DNA of 64,000 nucleotides from a virus: positions 142,327-206,326 of IMG/VR virus record IMGVR_UViG_3300024358_000009, one strand, 5' to 3'. Every line of letters begins with the position of its first letter. Positions within the stretch are counted from its first letter, which is position 1. This document shows positions 42,829 through 51,077 of the stretch, piece by piece. The position numbers were made by a program, and so were the translations under genes. The notes below the pieces were generated by a model. That model ran no database searches. It saw nothing but the letters and a program-made list of their open reading frames with translations, and was not told where the DNA came from.

Positions 42829-45111
42829 ATGTCTATTACAGAGTTGCAGAAATATACAGCCATTTCTAAATATGCAAGATGGATCGAAAATGAAAAAAGA
42901 AGAGAAACTTGGGAAGAAAGCGTAGATCGTGTTAAAAACATGATGATAGAAGTATATCCAAGTCTTTCTGAAGACATTGAAAAGTATTATGGAATGATTA
43001 AAGATCAAAAAATACTTGGATCTCAAAGAGCATTACAGTTTGGTGGCAAGCCAATACTTAAACATAATGCAAGAATATACAATTGTTCAGCTAGCTATTG
43101 TGATCGACTTAGGTTTTTTCAAGAATGTTTTTATTTGCTTTTATGCGGTTCAGGAACTGGTTTTAGCGTACAAAAACACCATGTCGAACTTTTGCCCAGT
43201 TTTTCTGAAAACAGGCTTAAAAATCAAATTATAAGCCACAAAATACATGTTATAGATGACTCTATTGAAGGTTGGGCTGATGCTCTTGGAATACTGCTTT
43301 CTTCATATTTTGATAAACCGGTAAAAGAGTTTAAAGAATTTAAAGATTGTAATATTCATTTTGATTATTCTTCAATTAGAAAGAAGGGCGAACCTTTAGG
43401 TTTTGGCATTGGAACAGCCCCAGGTCATGAACCTCTTGAAAAAGCTTTAAAGAATATTAAAGCATTGCTTGATAAATGCGTTTCTGAAGGATTATCTAAA
43501 CTTCGTACTATTGATGCTTTTGATATAGTCATGCATTCTGCCGATGCCGTTATTAGTGGCGGTGTTCGTAGATCGGCTACTATAGCTTTATTCTCTGCTG
43601 ATGATGAATTAATGATTAATGCAAAAACAGGCGATTGGTATTTTACTAATCCACAAAGAGGCAGAGCTAATATATCTGCTCTTTTGCACAGAAAAGATTC
43701 TTCTAAAGAAGTATTTGAGAATTTATTTAAAGCTACTAAACAATTTGGTGAGCCAGGTTTTTTCTGGGCTGATCTTTATGATGCATTGTGCAATCCATGC
43801 TGCGAAATATCATGGGTAACAAGAGCTTATTATAAAAAAGATAGCGATGAATTAAAGCTTGCTTTGTTAAATTATGATGGTCCAATTACTACAAAGGAAA
43901 ACTGTAAAGACGATATGCCAGAAGATGAAGTTGGTCTTTCTGGTTGGGGATTTTGTAACCTTTCTACAATTAATGGAAAAACGGTCACATGCCCAGAAGA
44001 TTTTTATGAAAGGTGTGAAGCTGCTGCATTTATTGGAACGCTTCAAGCTTCATTTACTAATTTTTCTTATCTTGGAAAGATTACTGAACAGATAGTTAGA
44101 AAAGAAGCTTTGTTAGGTGTTTCGATCAATGGTATGCAGCATCATCCAGAAATACTTTTAAATCCAAAAATTCAACAGCATGGAGCTAAAATAGTAAGAC
44201 AAACAAATGAAAAATATGCAAAAGCATTGAAAATAAATCCAGCTGCCAGAACAACATGTATTAAACCAGAAGGAAATTCTGCTTGTTTATTAGGTTCAAC
44301 ATCTGGAATTCACCCAGACCATAGCCAAAAATATTTTCGTATAGTCCAAGCAAATACTAATGAAGCTCCGTATAAGTTTTTTAAATCTAAAAATCCACAA
44401 GCATGTGAAGAATCTGTTTGGTCAATAAACAAAACAGATGATTGCATTAGATTTTGTGTAGAAAGTCAAGAAGGCACAAGACTAAAAGAGTCTTTAAGCG
44501 CCACAGAACTATTAGATAATGTTGTGTCAACTTATAATAATTGGGTAATACCAGGAAAAAATGAACAATTATGTGTTTGCAAAGAAATCAATCACAATGT
44601 TTCTAATACAATACATGTGAATGAAAATGAATGGTCTATTGTGTGCGATTACATCTATAATAATAGATATTATTTGGCTGGAATATCTTTAATTGCTTCT
44701 AGTGGCGACAAAGATTATGAACAAGCACCTTTTACCGCTGTTTATACAATTGAACAGCAAGAAGAAATTTATGGAAAAGAATCTTTAGTTATAGCAAAAG
44801 AACTTTTTGATAAATATAAATCATACGAATTTAGTTCTTTGTGGAGTGCCTGTTCTTGTGCTTTAGGTTATTTTGAACCTAATAGTGATATGCAAAAAAT
44901 TTATAAAAATCATATTATTAACTTTTCCAAAATGTTTAATAATGACATTAAAAAAGCTACATATGCTTTAAAAGATATGTACAATATTGAATTATGGAAT
45001 AAGTTGAAAGAAAGTTATATTAACATAGATTATAAAGATATGATCGAAGAAAGTTCTACTATTGATGTGCAAAACGAACTGGCTTGCGCTGGAGGTTCTT
45101 GCATTATCTAG
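42829..45111 (+). CDS. nrdJ: B12-dependent class II ribonucleotide reductase
   Basis: A 760-residue monomeric RtpR-like enzyme (the L. leichmannii enzyme has 739). RIYNCSASYCDRL holds the first redox Cys, NPCCEISW the thiyl-radical Cys with its neighbouring Glu, GFCNLSTIN the partner redox Cys, and the end CAGGSCII the CxxxxC pair that re-reduces the active site. GCGTGFSVQ-like GSGTGFSVQKHHVELLP is a conserved loop. It reduces ribonucleoside triphosphates using coenzyme B12, oxygen independently. The adenosyltransferase at 27435 would supply the cofactor. AAAGGAAAAAAACTGCC precedes the start. No riboswitch was recognised in the leader. Confidence 0.93.
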   Translation: MSITELQKYTAISKYARWIENEKRRETWEESVDRVKNMMIEVYPSLSEDIEKYYGMIKDQKILGSQRALQFGGKPILKHNARIYNCSASYCDRLRFFQECFYLLLCGSGTGFSVQKHHVELLPSFSENRLKNQIISHKIHVIDDSIEGWADALGILLSSYFDKPVKEFKEFKDCNIHFDYSSIRKKGEPLGFGIGTAPGHEPLEKALKNIKALLDKCVSEGLSKLRTIDAFDIVMHSADAVISGGVRRSATIALFSADDELMINAKTGDWYFTNPQRGRANISALLHRKDSSKEVFENLFKATKQFGEPGFFWADLYDALCNPCCEISWVTRAYYKKDSDELKLALLNYDGPITTKENCKDDMPEDEVGLSGWGFCNLSTINGKTVTCPEDFYERCEAAAFIGTLQASFTNFSYLGKITEQIVRKEALLGVSINGMQHHPEILLNPKIQQHGAKIVRQTNEKYAKALKINPAARTTCIKPEGNSACLLGSTSGIHPDHSQKYFRIVQANTNEAPYKFFKSKNPQACEESVWSINKTDDCIRFCVESQEGTRLKESLSATELLDNVVSTYNNWVIPGKNEQLCVCKEINHNVSNTIHVNENEWSIVCDYIYNNRYYLAGISLIASSGDKDYEQAPFTAVYTIEQQEEIYGKESLVIAKELFDKYKSYEFSSLWSACSCALGYFEPNSDMQKIYKNHIINFSKMFNNDIKKATYALKDMYNIELWNKLKESYINIDYKDMIEESSTIDVQNELACAGGSCII

Positions 45112-45123
45112 AAAGATGTATTT

Positions 45124-46146
45124 ATGGAAATCAAAGAATTAATTAATAACAATTTAAAAAAATGGAAAATAGAACAAGCTCAAATAGATCCATTTGGTTA
45201 TTGCAACGCTAAGTGTTGGTTTTGTCCTGTTAGATATTCTCCAAATCCATCTGAAGGCAAAGTTCAGATGCCCATAGAATTATTTGAGAAGATAATAAAC
45301 AATATTTTAGAAGAAAGATCAAAAGAAGATGGCATAGTTTCAAAAAAGTTTAATGGTTTATATACAGCCCATTATAATGAAGTTTTATTGTATAAACACT
45401 TTGAGCAAATGTTGGAAATATTAAATAAAAATAACCTTTATACAATGATATTATCTAATGGAATAAATTTAACTCCAGACAAAACAGATATAATAAAAAA
45501 ACACCAAAGAATAATAAGCGGAATATGTTTAAATATACCAGCTTTTGAAGCTGAGTTATGGGAAAAAAGATCTGGAATTAAAAAAGAGAAATTTGGACAA
45601 CTTATAAGCAATATAAATTACGCAAGAATGACATTAAGAGATATGGTATCAAACAAGGCTTTTTCTATACAAATAAACGGCATAGATGAAACAAGCAAAT
45701 ATCAAAACAATGGCTGGTTAGAGCTTGGTTTTGAAGCTCCTGATTTTTCCCCAAATGAAAACGAAAGACAGCTTCAGTTAGCGAAGTCTATTTTTCCAGA
45801 AGTTAATTGTTTTAAAGTTCCACACCTTATTGATAGGGCTGGTAAATTACACGAATTAGGTATTATATCAAATAAAAAAGCAATTAATAAACATTTAAAA
45901 AAGAAAAGTGTAGTCGGTTGTTCTCATGGCAAAGAAATAGGCGGAAGACCATTTGGTTATTTGCATGTAAATGCAGCTGGCAAATTATTTTTGTGTTGTC
46001 ATGACTATGATTTTGATACAATATTTGGTGATATTAATGAATCTTCTTTGCGAGATATATGGTTTTCAGAAAACCATGTAAATGTTATAGAAAATTCATT
46101 TAATAAATTCTGTACAAATTGTGCTTCGTCAGAATGGTCGGAGTAA
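45124..46146 (+). CDS. Radical SAM/SPASM-type enzyme
   Basis: A 340-residue protein. IDPFGYCNAKCWFCPVRYSP contains CxxxCxxC that binds the 4Fe-4S cluster cleaving S-adenosylmethionine. The C-terminal CSHGKEIGG ... FLCCHDYDFDTIFGDINES and FCTNCASSEW form a SPASM-like extra cluster domain. Such enzymes modify peptides, proteins, sugars or tRNA. The substrate is unknown. It follows the reductase by 12 bases, so the two are co-expressed. Phage radical SAM/SPASM enzymes are rarely characterised. Confidence 0.8.
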   Translation: MEIKELINNNLKKWKIEQAQIDPFGYCNAKCWFCPVRYSPNPSEGKVQMPIELFEKIINNILEERSKEDGIVSKKFNGLYTAHYNEVLLYKHFEQMLEILNKNNLYTMILSNGINLTPDKTDIIKKHQRIISGICLNIPAFEAELWEKRSGIKKEKFGQLISNINYARMTLRDMVSNKAFSIQINGIDETSKYQNNGWLELGFEAPDFSPNENERQLQLAKSIFPEVNCFKVPHLIDRAGKLHELGIISNKKAINKHLKKKSVVGCSHGKEIGGRPFGYLHVNAAGKLFLCCHDYDFDTIFGDINESSLRDIWFSENHVNVIENSFNKFCTNCASSEWSE

Positions 46147-46148
46147 AC

Positions 46149-46385
46149 ATGGAAAAATCATTTTCTAGTGGAGACATTGTTGTTTTAAAATCTGGCGGTC
46201 TTCCAATGACGGTATTAAAAATAAATCAGAATTCAGAAGATCCAGAAGTTTTAGTAGCCTATTTTGATTTGGATGGAAATGTTATTAGGGATGGTTTTCC
46301 GCCAGAATCTTTAGAGCTTAGTGAAACTAGATGGGATATAAGTTTTTGCGTTGATATTGATGAAGATAAAAACGAATGGGAATAA
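46149..46385 (+). CDS. YodC/DUF2158-like small protein
   Basis: A 78-residue protein, ATG 46149. FSSGDIVVLKSGGLPMTVLK is the DUF2158 signature ('GDxVxLKSGGPxMTV'). Usually a 60-80-residue beta protein found near metabolic or phage genes. The acidic C-terminal tail is extra. Confidence 0.75.
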   Translation: MEKSFSSGDIVVLKSGGLPMTVLKINQNSEDPEVLVAYFDLDGNVIRDGFPPESLELSETRWDISFCVDIDEDKNEWE

Positions 46386-46386
46386 T

Positions 46387-46761
46387 ATGCCTACATTTGA
46401 ATATAAGTGTGATTCTTGTGAGTATTCTTTTGAAATAGAAAAAAGTATTCATAAAAACCACCCTAAAAAATGCCCAAAATGCAAACAAAATAAACTTTAT
46501 CAAATCTTTGGAAGTCCTTTTGTATTTTGTAATAATGTAACTACAATAGGACAATGGGCAGAAAAAAACGCAAAAACAAAAGGCAAAGGAAAAGACCAAA
46601 AATCTATGCGAGAAAAAATCGCAGACGCAGGAATTTCAAAAAAAGAAAGTAATACTCCTTGGTGGAGATCTGGCGAAGTAAAAGGTTTGCCAAAAATGGA
46701 CAAGCCTTTAAATTTAAATAAAATAAAAAATGTTAAGAAATATGTGGAGGAAGGAAAATGA
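46387..46761 (+). CDS. FmdB-type zinc-ribbon protein
   Basis: A 124-residue protein, ATG 46387. MPTFEYKCDSCEYSFEIEKS and KKCPKCKQNKLYQIFGSP are the FmdB family CxxC...CxxC with the characteristic 'PxYEYxCxxCG' start. FmdB is a proposed transcriptional regulator. The lysine-rich remainder suits nucleic-acid binding. Confidence 0.75.
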   Translation: MPTFEYKCDSCEYSFEIEKSIHKNHPKKCPKCKQNKLYQIFGSPFVFCNNVTTIGQWAEKNAKTKGKGKDQKSMREKIADAGISKKESNTPWWRSGEVKGLPKMDKPLNLNKIKNVKKYVEEGK

Positions 46762-46997
46762 ATGAAAATTTTTTTAAATCAGCAAAGCAAAACGATCCTA
46801 CAAAACCACACAAAGCTATGATTGTTGTTTACTATTCATTGCATGAAAAAGATAATCAAAATAGAGCTAATGGAAATCCGATTGAGTATGAACATAAAGA
46901 GTTTTATATTGACGGTGATGATAAATCAATATGCGAAAGAAAAGTTTTTGAACTATTAGAAATGGTAGGTAGTATATGCTCGAAAGAAAAACAGTAA
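46758..46997 (+). CDS. Hypothetical protein, 79 aa
   Basis: Overlaps the FmdB-type gene by 4 bases. MIVVYYSLHEKDNQNRANGN with EHKEFYIDGDDKSICERKVF has the strand-turn-strand-helix layout seen in the small proteins at 5252 and 5475. Function unknown. Confidence 0.5.
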   Translation: MNENFFKSAKQNDPTKPHKAMIVVYYSLHEKDNQNRANGNPIEYEHKEFYIDGDDKSICERKVFELLEMVGSICSKEKQ

Positions 46998-47311
46998 ATA
47001 TAAGCAAAGACCCTATTTTAACAGATAATGGTCATATATATCTTTCTTGTTCTTCTTGCAACAAAAAACTCGTTGATTTATTTATCGTAAAAAAAGATGA
47101 AAGTCTTAAATGGAAAGTGATGGCAAAATGTTGTTATTGTAACGATAAGTCTTTTATAACTGAAGTAAGCGGAATGTTTAGACCTTGTGGTATTATGAAA
47201 ATATCAGAGACAGATCCAGATGATTCTAAACTTATCACTCAGTTAGCAAATATTAAAAATGAAAATGATACAATAGTATTTTATACTAAAAAAGGAGATT
47301 GTAATGAATGA
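46976..47311 (+). CDS. Zinc-ribbon protein, 111 aa
   Basis: LSCSSCNKKLVDLFIVKKDE, then KCCYCNDKSFI form a four-Cys zinc knuckle on a strand-rich scaffold. Likely a replication or transcription accessory protein by position. Exact function unknown. Confidence 0.55.
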   Translation: MLERKTVNISKDPILTDNGHIYLSCSSCNKKLVDLFIVKKDESLKWKVMAKCCYCNDKSFITEVSGMFRPCGIMKISETDPDDSKLITQLANIKNENDTIVFYTKKGDCNE

Positions 47312-47654
47312 TGAATACATAGATCATAAAACCACAGTAAAAGGTCTTGATTTTAATAACAAAGAAATCAGTCCACAAGATTGGTCTTGCATAGCAAAAA
47401 CATCTATTACTGAGCCAAGTAATTTACAAAGATATTTTGTTCGTGTTTGCACAGATGGTCCTGACAATGGACTTTTCTATAATCCTATGGTTCATCAACC
47501 ATCAGACCTTAAGAGATTTGATGCTTTTAAAGGAAGAAAAAGGTTTGATTTTAAGTCGGTGAATAAGGAATGCTATGATTTGTACCTTCAATTTATAGAA
47601 ACAAAAAATCCAAGTTTGTTAAAAAACGCAGAAAGGATAAGCATAAATGTCTAA
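47304..47654 (+). CDS. Hypothetical protein, 116 aa
   Basis: Behind AAAGGAG. Mixed alpha/beta, with RYFVRVCTDGPDNGLFYNPM as a central segment seen in a few phage proteins. Not recognised. Confidence 0.55.
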   Translation: MNDEYIDHKTTVKGLDFNNKEISPQDWSCIAKTSITEPSNLQRYFVRVCTDGPDNGLFYNPMVHQPSDLKRFDAFKGRKRFDFKSVNKECYDLYLQFIETKNPSLLKNAERISINV

Positions 47655-47934
47655 GAAAAAATTGGTTTTAACAGATGAACATAAAATAATTATAGATAAA
47701 TGCTGTCAATTATTAAGCATTGATCAATTATGTAAAGCTTTAAATCTTTCAAAAGATTTGATAAATAATTATTACGAAATGGCGAATAAAAAAGCAGGAT
47801 TAAAATTTGATCAAAGACCCGGATCTGTATCTATGACACAAGCCCAGTCTATGATAGATGACACTATAAAATATGAACAAAAAAATATTTATGATTCTCC
47901 AAAATATAAAGATTGCATACATAGGACAGAATAA
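47647..47934 (+). CDS. Helix-turn-helix-like protein, 95 aa
   Basis: Residues about 10-45 (IIIDKCCQLLSIDQLCKALN followed by LSKDLINNYYEMA) look like a helix-turn-helix DNA-binding module. Located before the recA gene cluster. Confidence 0.5.
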   Translation: MSKKKLVLTDEHKIIIDKCCQLLSIDQLCKALNLSKDLINNYYEMANKKAGLKFDQRPGSVSMTQAQSMIDDTIKYEQKNIYDSPKYKDCIHRTE

Positions 47935-48365
47935 TGATAACGCTTATAGAAGATGATTATATACAACACCAAAATGTATTTTCTGCTCAATGGATAGCAG
48001 AATTAAACGATGGAACTACTGCTTATCAAGATGATGGTCATCCAGAAAGAGATAATATCCCTTCTTGGCTTAGATTAAAGTTATATCTATTACAAAATAG
48101 ATTGAACATTGTATCATTAAAAATTAGATATAGATCTAATATTGCAGATACTTTGCCAAAAAATGCAGAGGGGTATTTTTTTTCCAATCTGGCATTTTCC
48201 ATTTTTGGTTCTCATAGCGGAAGTTGTTATGTAATAGGATATAAAGATGGAGACATAATAAAAACTGAAGAATGGCTAGTTCCAAATTTAACTCTTCTCA
48301 AGCAAGATGAAAGGCCAGTCATTATTAATGACTTTTTAATATTAAATCATGGAAGACAAATATAG
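47934..48365 (+). CDS. Hypothetical protein, 143 aa
   Basis: A one-base overlap with the preceding gene. Strand-rich, IGYKDGDIIKTEEWLVPNLT. Not recognised. It precedes a basic protein and recA. Confidence 0.5.
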   Translation: MITLIEDDYIQHQNVFSAQWIAELNDGTTAYQDDGHPERDNIPSWLRLKLYLLQNRLNIVSLKIRYRSNIADTLPKNAEGYFFSNLAFSIFGSHSGSCYVIGYKDGDIIKTEEWLVPNLTLLKQDERPVIINDFLILNHGRQI

Positions 48366-48789
48366 CAAAAAATCTGAAACGAGAACATTTGAGTCAAGAT
48401 TTGGTGGTGGTTGGATTTCTGCTGCTCAATATTTAGCAGAAACAATGTGTGCTAGAAATGCTAAGTTTAATAAAACAGAACTTCCTCCGAAGTTTTGGAA
48501 TCACAAGCCTTGGAAAGATTATTATCTTTATCAAATAAAGCTTGCAAATAGTTTGCTTAAAAAGTATTCTCAGTCCATAATTTTTCAATCTTTGAGAACT
48601 CCAAATGGAGTTAAAGTTATTTCTTTGAAATCTCCATTTCTTCAAAAAGAAATAGCTATCATAGAAAAGAAAAGCGCTCAACAGGAAATAAAAACCACAC
48701 AAGTAGAAAACTTGGATCAAAGACCTAATTTTGTGCAGAACAAAAGTTTAAAAAGAAAGCTAGAGGAATTAGATGGCCAAGAAATCTGA
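48349..48789 (+). CDS. Hypothetical basic protein, 146 aa
   Basis: Overlaps both neighbours. TFESRFGGGWISAAQYLAET and PPKFWNHKPWKDYYLYQIKL match a conserved phage pattern of unknown activity near recombination genes. Basic C-terminus may bind DNA. Confidence 0.5.
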   Translation: MEDKYSKKSETRTFESRFGGGWISAAQYLAETMCARNAKFNKTELPPKFWNHKPWKDYYLYQIKLANSLLKKYSQSIIFQSLRTPNGVKVISLKSPFLQKEIAIIEKKSAQQEIKTTQVENLDQRPNFVQNKSLKRKLEELDGQEI

Positions 48790-49825
48790 CAAGTCAGAAT
48801 CTAAAAGTAGTGACTATTTAGAAAGAGTTATGTCTGAAGTTAATAAGCAATATGCAGAAGGAGTTGCTATTACGGCAGACAATTTATTAGATAATCCACC
48901 AGAAATTATACCTATTAGCCCTGCTTTAGATTTAGGTTTACATGGAGGGATACCAGAAGGTTCTTGGGTAACATGTAGTGGTCATCCCAAAACAGGAAAA
49001 ACATTAACATCTTTATCATTTGCTGCTGAGTGTCAAAAACAAGGCCGTCATGTTTATTACTTAAATATTGAAGGTCGTTTAAAGTCCATGAATATTCATG
49101 GTATAGAAGGTTTAGATCCTAAAAAACTAACAATTTATAGATCTGTTCCAGAAAAAATATTAACTGCTAAAGATTATTTAAATTTAGCAATGAAAGCTAT
49201 TCAGACGCATCCAAGGTCTTTAATCATTATTGATTCGGTAAGCTCTCTTTGTGATGAAAGAGAAATGGATGAAGGTATAGGTTATGAAAATCGTGGTTCT
49301 GGCAACAAGATGTTTGCTGGTTTTTGTAGGCAAGCGTCCAATCTAGTTCCCATTCAAAAAGTTATAGTTTGGTCTATTATGCACTTGGCTCAAAACCAAG
49401 GCATGTATGGTGGCTTTATTGAAAAGGGATCAAGGGCTTTACAATATCAGGCCGATGTTCAACTAAGAGTGAAATATGATAAAGCATGGACTGCTAATCA
49501 AGATGGAAAAGAAGTTCAAGTCGGTCAACAAGTTCATTGGCTTATAGAATCTTGCGCTCTTGGATCTCCAGGCATGGAAGTTGATAGTTATATTAGGTAC
49601 GGTGTCGGCATTGATAAAACATTTGAAATCATAAACCTAGGCATGGAGTTAGGTTTAATTATAAAATCTGGTGCTTGGATGAATCTTGACTATTTAAAAC
49701 GGCACATAGAAGAATCAGAAATACCAAAAGTGCAAGGTTCTGAAAAGCTTTATAAACTATTAAAAGAAAAGCCAGAATGGATAGCTCTTTTGCAAAAAGA
49801 AATAGATGATATACTAAGACCATGA
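48773..49825 (+). CDS. recA: RecA/UvsX-type recombinase
   Basis: A 350-residue protein. The N-terminus has a short charged leader. Walker A is GHPKTGKT (residues about 64-71), Walker B is SLIIIDSVS, and a glycine-rich MYGGFIEKGSRALQYQADVQ region corresponds to RecA loop L2. It forms ATP-dependent filaments on single-stranded DNA for recombination-dependent replication. It differs from E. coli RecA in lacking the usual GPESSGKT sequence, which is frequent in phage RecA homologues. Confidence 0.85.
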   Translation: MAKKSDKSESKSSDYLERVMSEVNKQYAEGVAITADNLLDNPPEIIPISPALDLGLHGGIPEGSWVTCSGHPKTGKTLTSLSFAAECQKQGRHVYYLNIEGRLKSMNIHGIEGLDPKKLTIYRSVPEKILTAKDYLNLAMKAIQTHPRSLIIIDSVSSLCDEREMDEGIGYENRGSGNKMFAGFCRQASNLVPIQKVIVWSIMHLAQNQGMYGGFIEKGSRALQYQADVQLRVKYDKAWTANQDGKEVQVGQQVHWLIESCALGSPGMEVDSYIRYGVGIDKTFEIINLGMELGLIIKSGAWMNLDYLKRHIEESEIPKVQGSEKLYKLLKEKPEWIALLQKEIDDILRP

Positions 49826-50223
49826 AAGTAACAGGATTAGACAACAAAGAATATTCTTGGTCTATTTGGGGAAAATCCTCAGATTCGGAACAAAAATCTT
49901 CTTATCATTTAAAAGCTAGGGCATTGTTAAAAAAGTTATTTCCAATAGATAGAATTTTGGAAGAAGTTTATTTGCCGGGTTGTGATAGTTTATATGCTGA
50001 CTTTTTCTTGCCTTTGAGGAAAATAATTGTTGAGGTTCATGGAGAACAGCATTATAAATACATACCGTTTTTTCATGGCAATAAATTAAATTTTGCTAAA
50101 GCGCAAGCTAGAGATAGAAACAAAAGGCTTTTTTGTGAAAAAAATGGAATATTATATATAGATTTACCATGTAGTGAGAGTGAAGATGAGTGGAGAAACA
50201 GAATTTTGGAATGTAAATTGTAA
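49822..50223 (+). CDS. Vsr/DUF559-like endonuclease
   Basis: A 133-residue protein. YADFFLPLRKIIVEVHGEQH followed by a variable loop, then QARDRNKRLFCEKNGILYID L is the Vsr-like fold: Asp in the first strand, EVHGxxH in the next, and a D...K pair on the helix. This is the same core as in the intein-associated endonuclease at 59810. Placed between recA and the helicase it may resolve branched DNA. Overlaps recA by 4 bases. Confidence 0.65.
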   Translation: MKVTGLDNKEYSWSIWGKSSDSEQKSSYHLKARALLKKLFPIDRILEEVYLPGCDSLYADFFLPLRKIIVEVHGEQHYKYIPFFHGNKLNFAKAQARDRNKRLFCEKNGILYIDLPCSESEDEWRNRILECKL

Positions 50224-50695
50224 TAAAGATTTTTTTGAGTCTTTGCATAGCCCATTTGAAAATAATCTAGGCTTAACTTTTACTCCAGAAAATCCAAATG
50301 AATGTATGCGATTATTAAATTTATCGCATGATCAATTAAAAGTAATGACTTCTGACCAATGTGGCGAAGCAGCATTGTTGCTTCATAATTTTTCATTTAG
50401 ACTGACTAAAGAAATAAGTTCTAAAAAAGCATTACTTAATTATTATAGAGAATGTTTTTATAAAACTATTAGCAAATATGTATCAGACATAAAATATCTT
50501 TCGGCAGAAGAAAGAATTGCTATAGCTGCTGAACAAGATGATTATGCTAAAAAGTTAAAATTTAGCATTGTTAAACTTCAATATATTATTGATCGTGTTG
50601 AGTATTTGCCCATGAAAGTAGATAAAGTAGCAGATATGTTTAACAGTTTACAAATAGCTAGGAGAGTTAGAAATGACAATAGTAGAATTGCTTAA
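50186..50695 (+). CDS. Hypothetical protein in the recombination operon
   Basis: A 169-residue protein (ATG 50186; GTG 50174 is also in frame). Mostly helical with LSHDQLKVMTSDQCGEAALL and AEERIAIAAEQDDYAKKL. Located between nuclease and helicase genes, so a replication accessory such as a loader is plausible, but no signature supports it. Confidence 0.5.
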   Translation: MSGETEFWNVNCNKDFFESLHSPFENNLGLTFTPENPNECMRLLNLSHDQLKVMTSDQCGEAALLLHNFSFRLTKEISSKKALLNYYRECFYKTISKYVSDIKYLSAEERIAIAAEQDDYAKKLKFSIVKLQYIIDRVEYLPMKVDKVADMFNSLQIARRVRNDNSRIA

Positions 50696-51077
50696 CAAGG
50701 CTTTAGAAGAACAAAGTTTTTCTTATGTAGAAGAAGCTTTATTTAATTTAACTGGTATTAAACCAGAATCTAAAAAATCGACTAAAAAAAGAGTAAATAA
50801 AAAGAAAGAACTGGCGAATAAAACTATAGACTCTGATTTTGTAAATAATTTTGTTGATGATTTATCAATACATCCAGAGCTTGTTGAAAAAAATATAAAA
50901 AAGGTTAAAAAAAATTACAGACCAGAATATACCGAATCCTTAATTGATGTTAGTTGTTCAAAGTGCGGTTCTAAAGAAAGGGTTGAAAAAGAAGAGTTTT
51001 ATTCATTGGCTAGGTTATCAGAAGGATCTTATCTATATACTTGCCCAAAATGTATTAAAAGGAATTTATCAAGATGA
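50673..51077 (+). CDS. Zinc-ribbon replication-operon protein
   Basis: A 134-residue protein. The first half is lysine-rich and coiled-coil-like, then VSCSKCGSKERVEKEEFYSL and YTCPKCIKRN form a CxxC...CxxC ribbon. Overlaps both neighbours. It may assist helicase or primase binding to DNA. Confidence 0.6.
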   Translation: MTIVELLNKALEEQSFSYVEEALFNLTGIKPESKKSTKKRVNKKKELANKTIDSDFVNNFVDDLSIHPELVEKNIKKVKKNYRPEYTESLIDVSCSKCGSKERVEKEEFYSLARLSEGSYLYTCPKCIKRNLSR

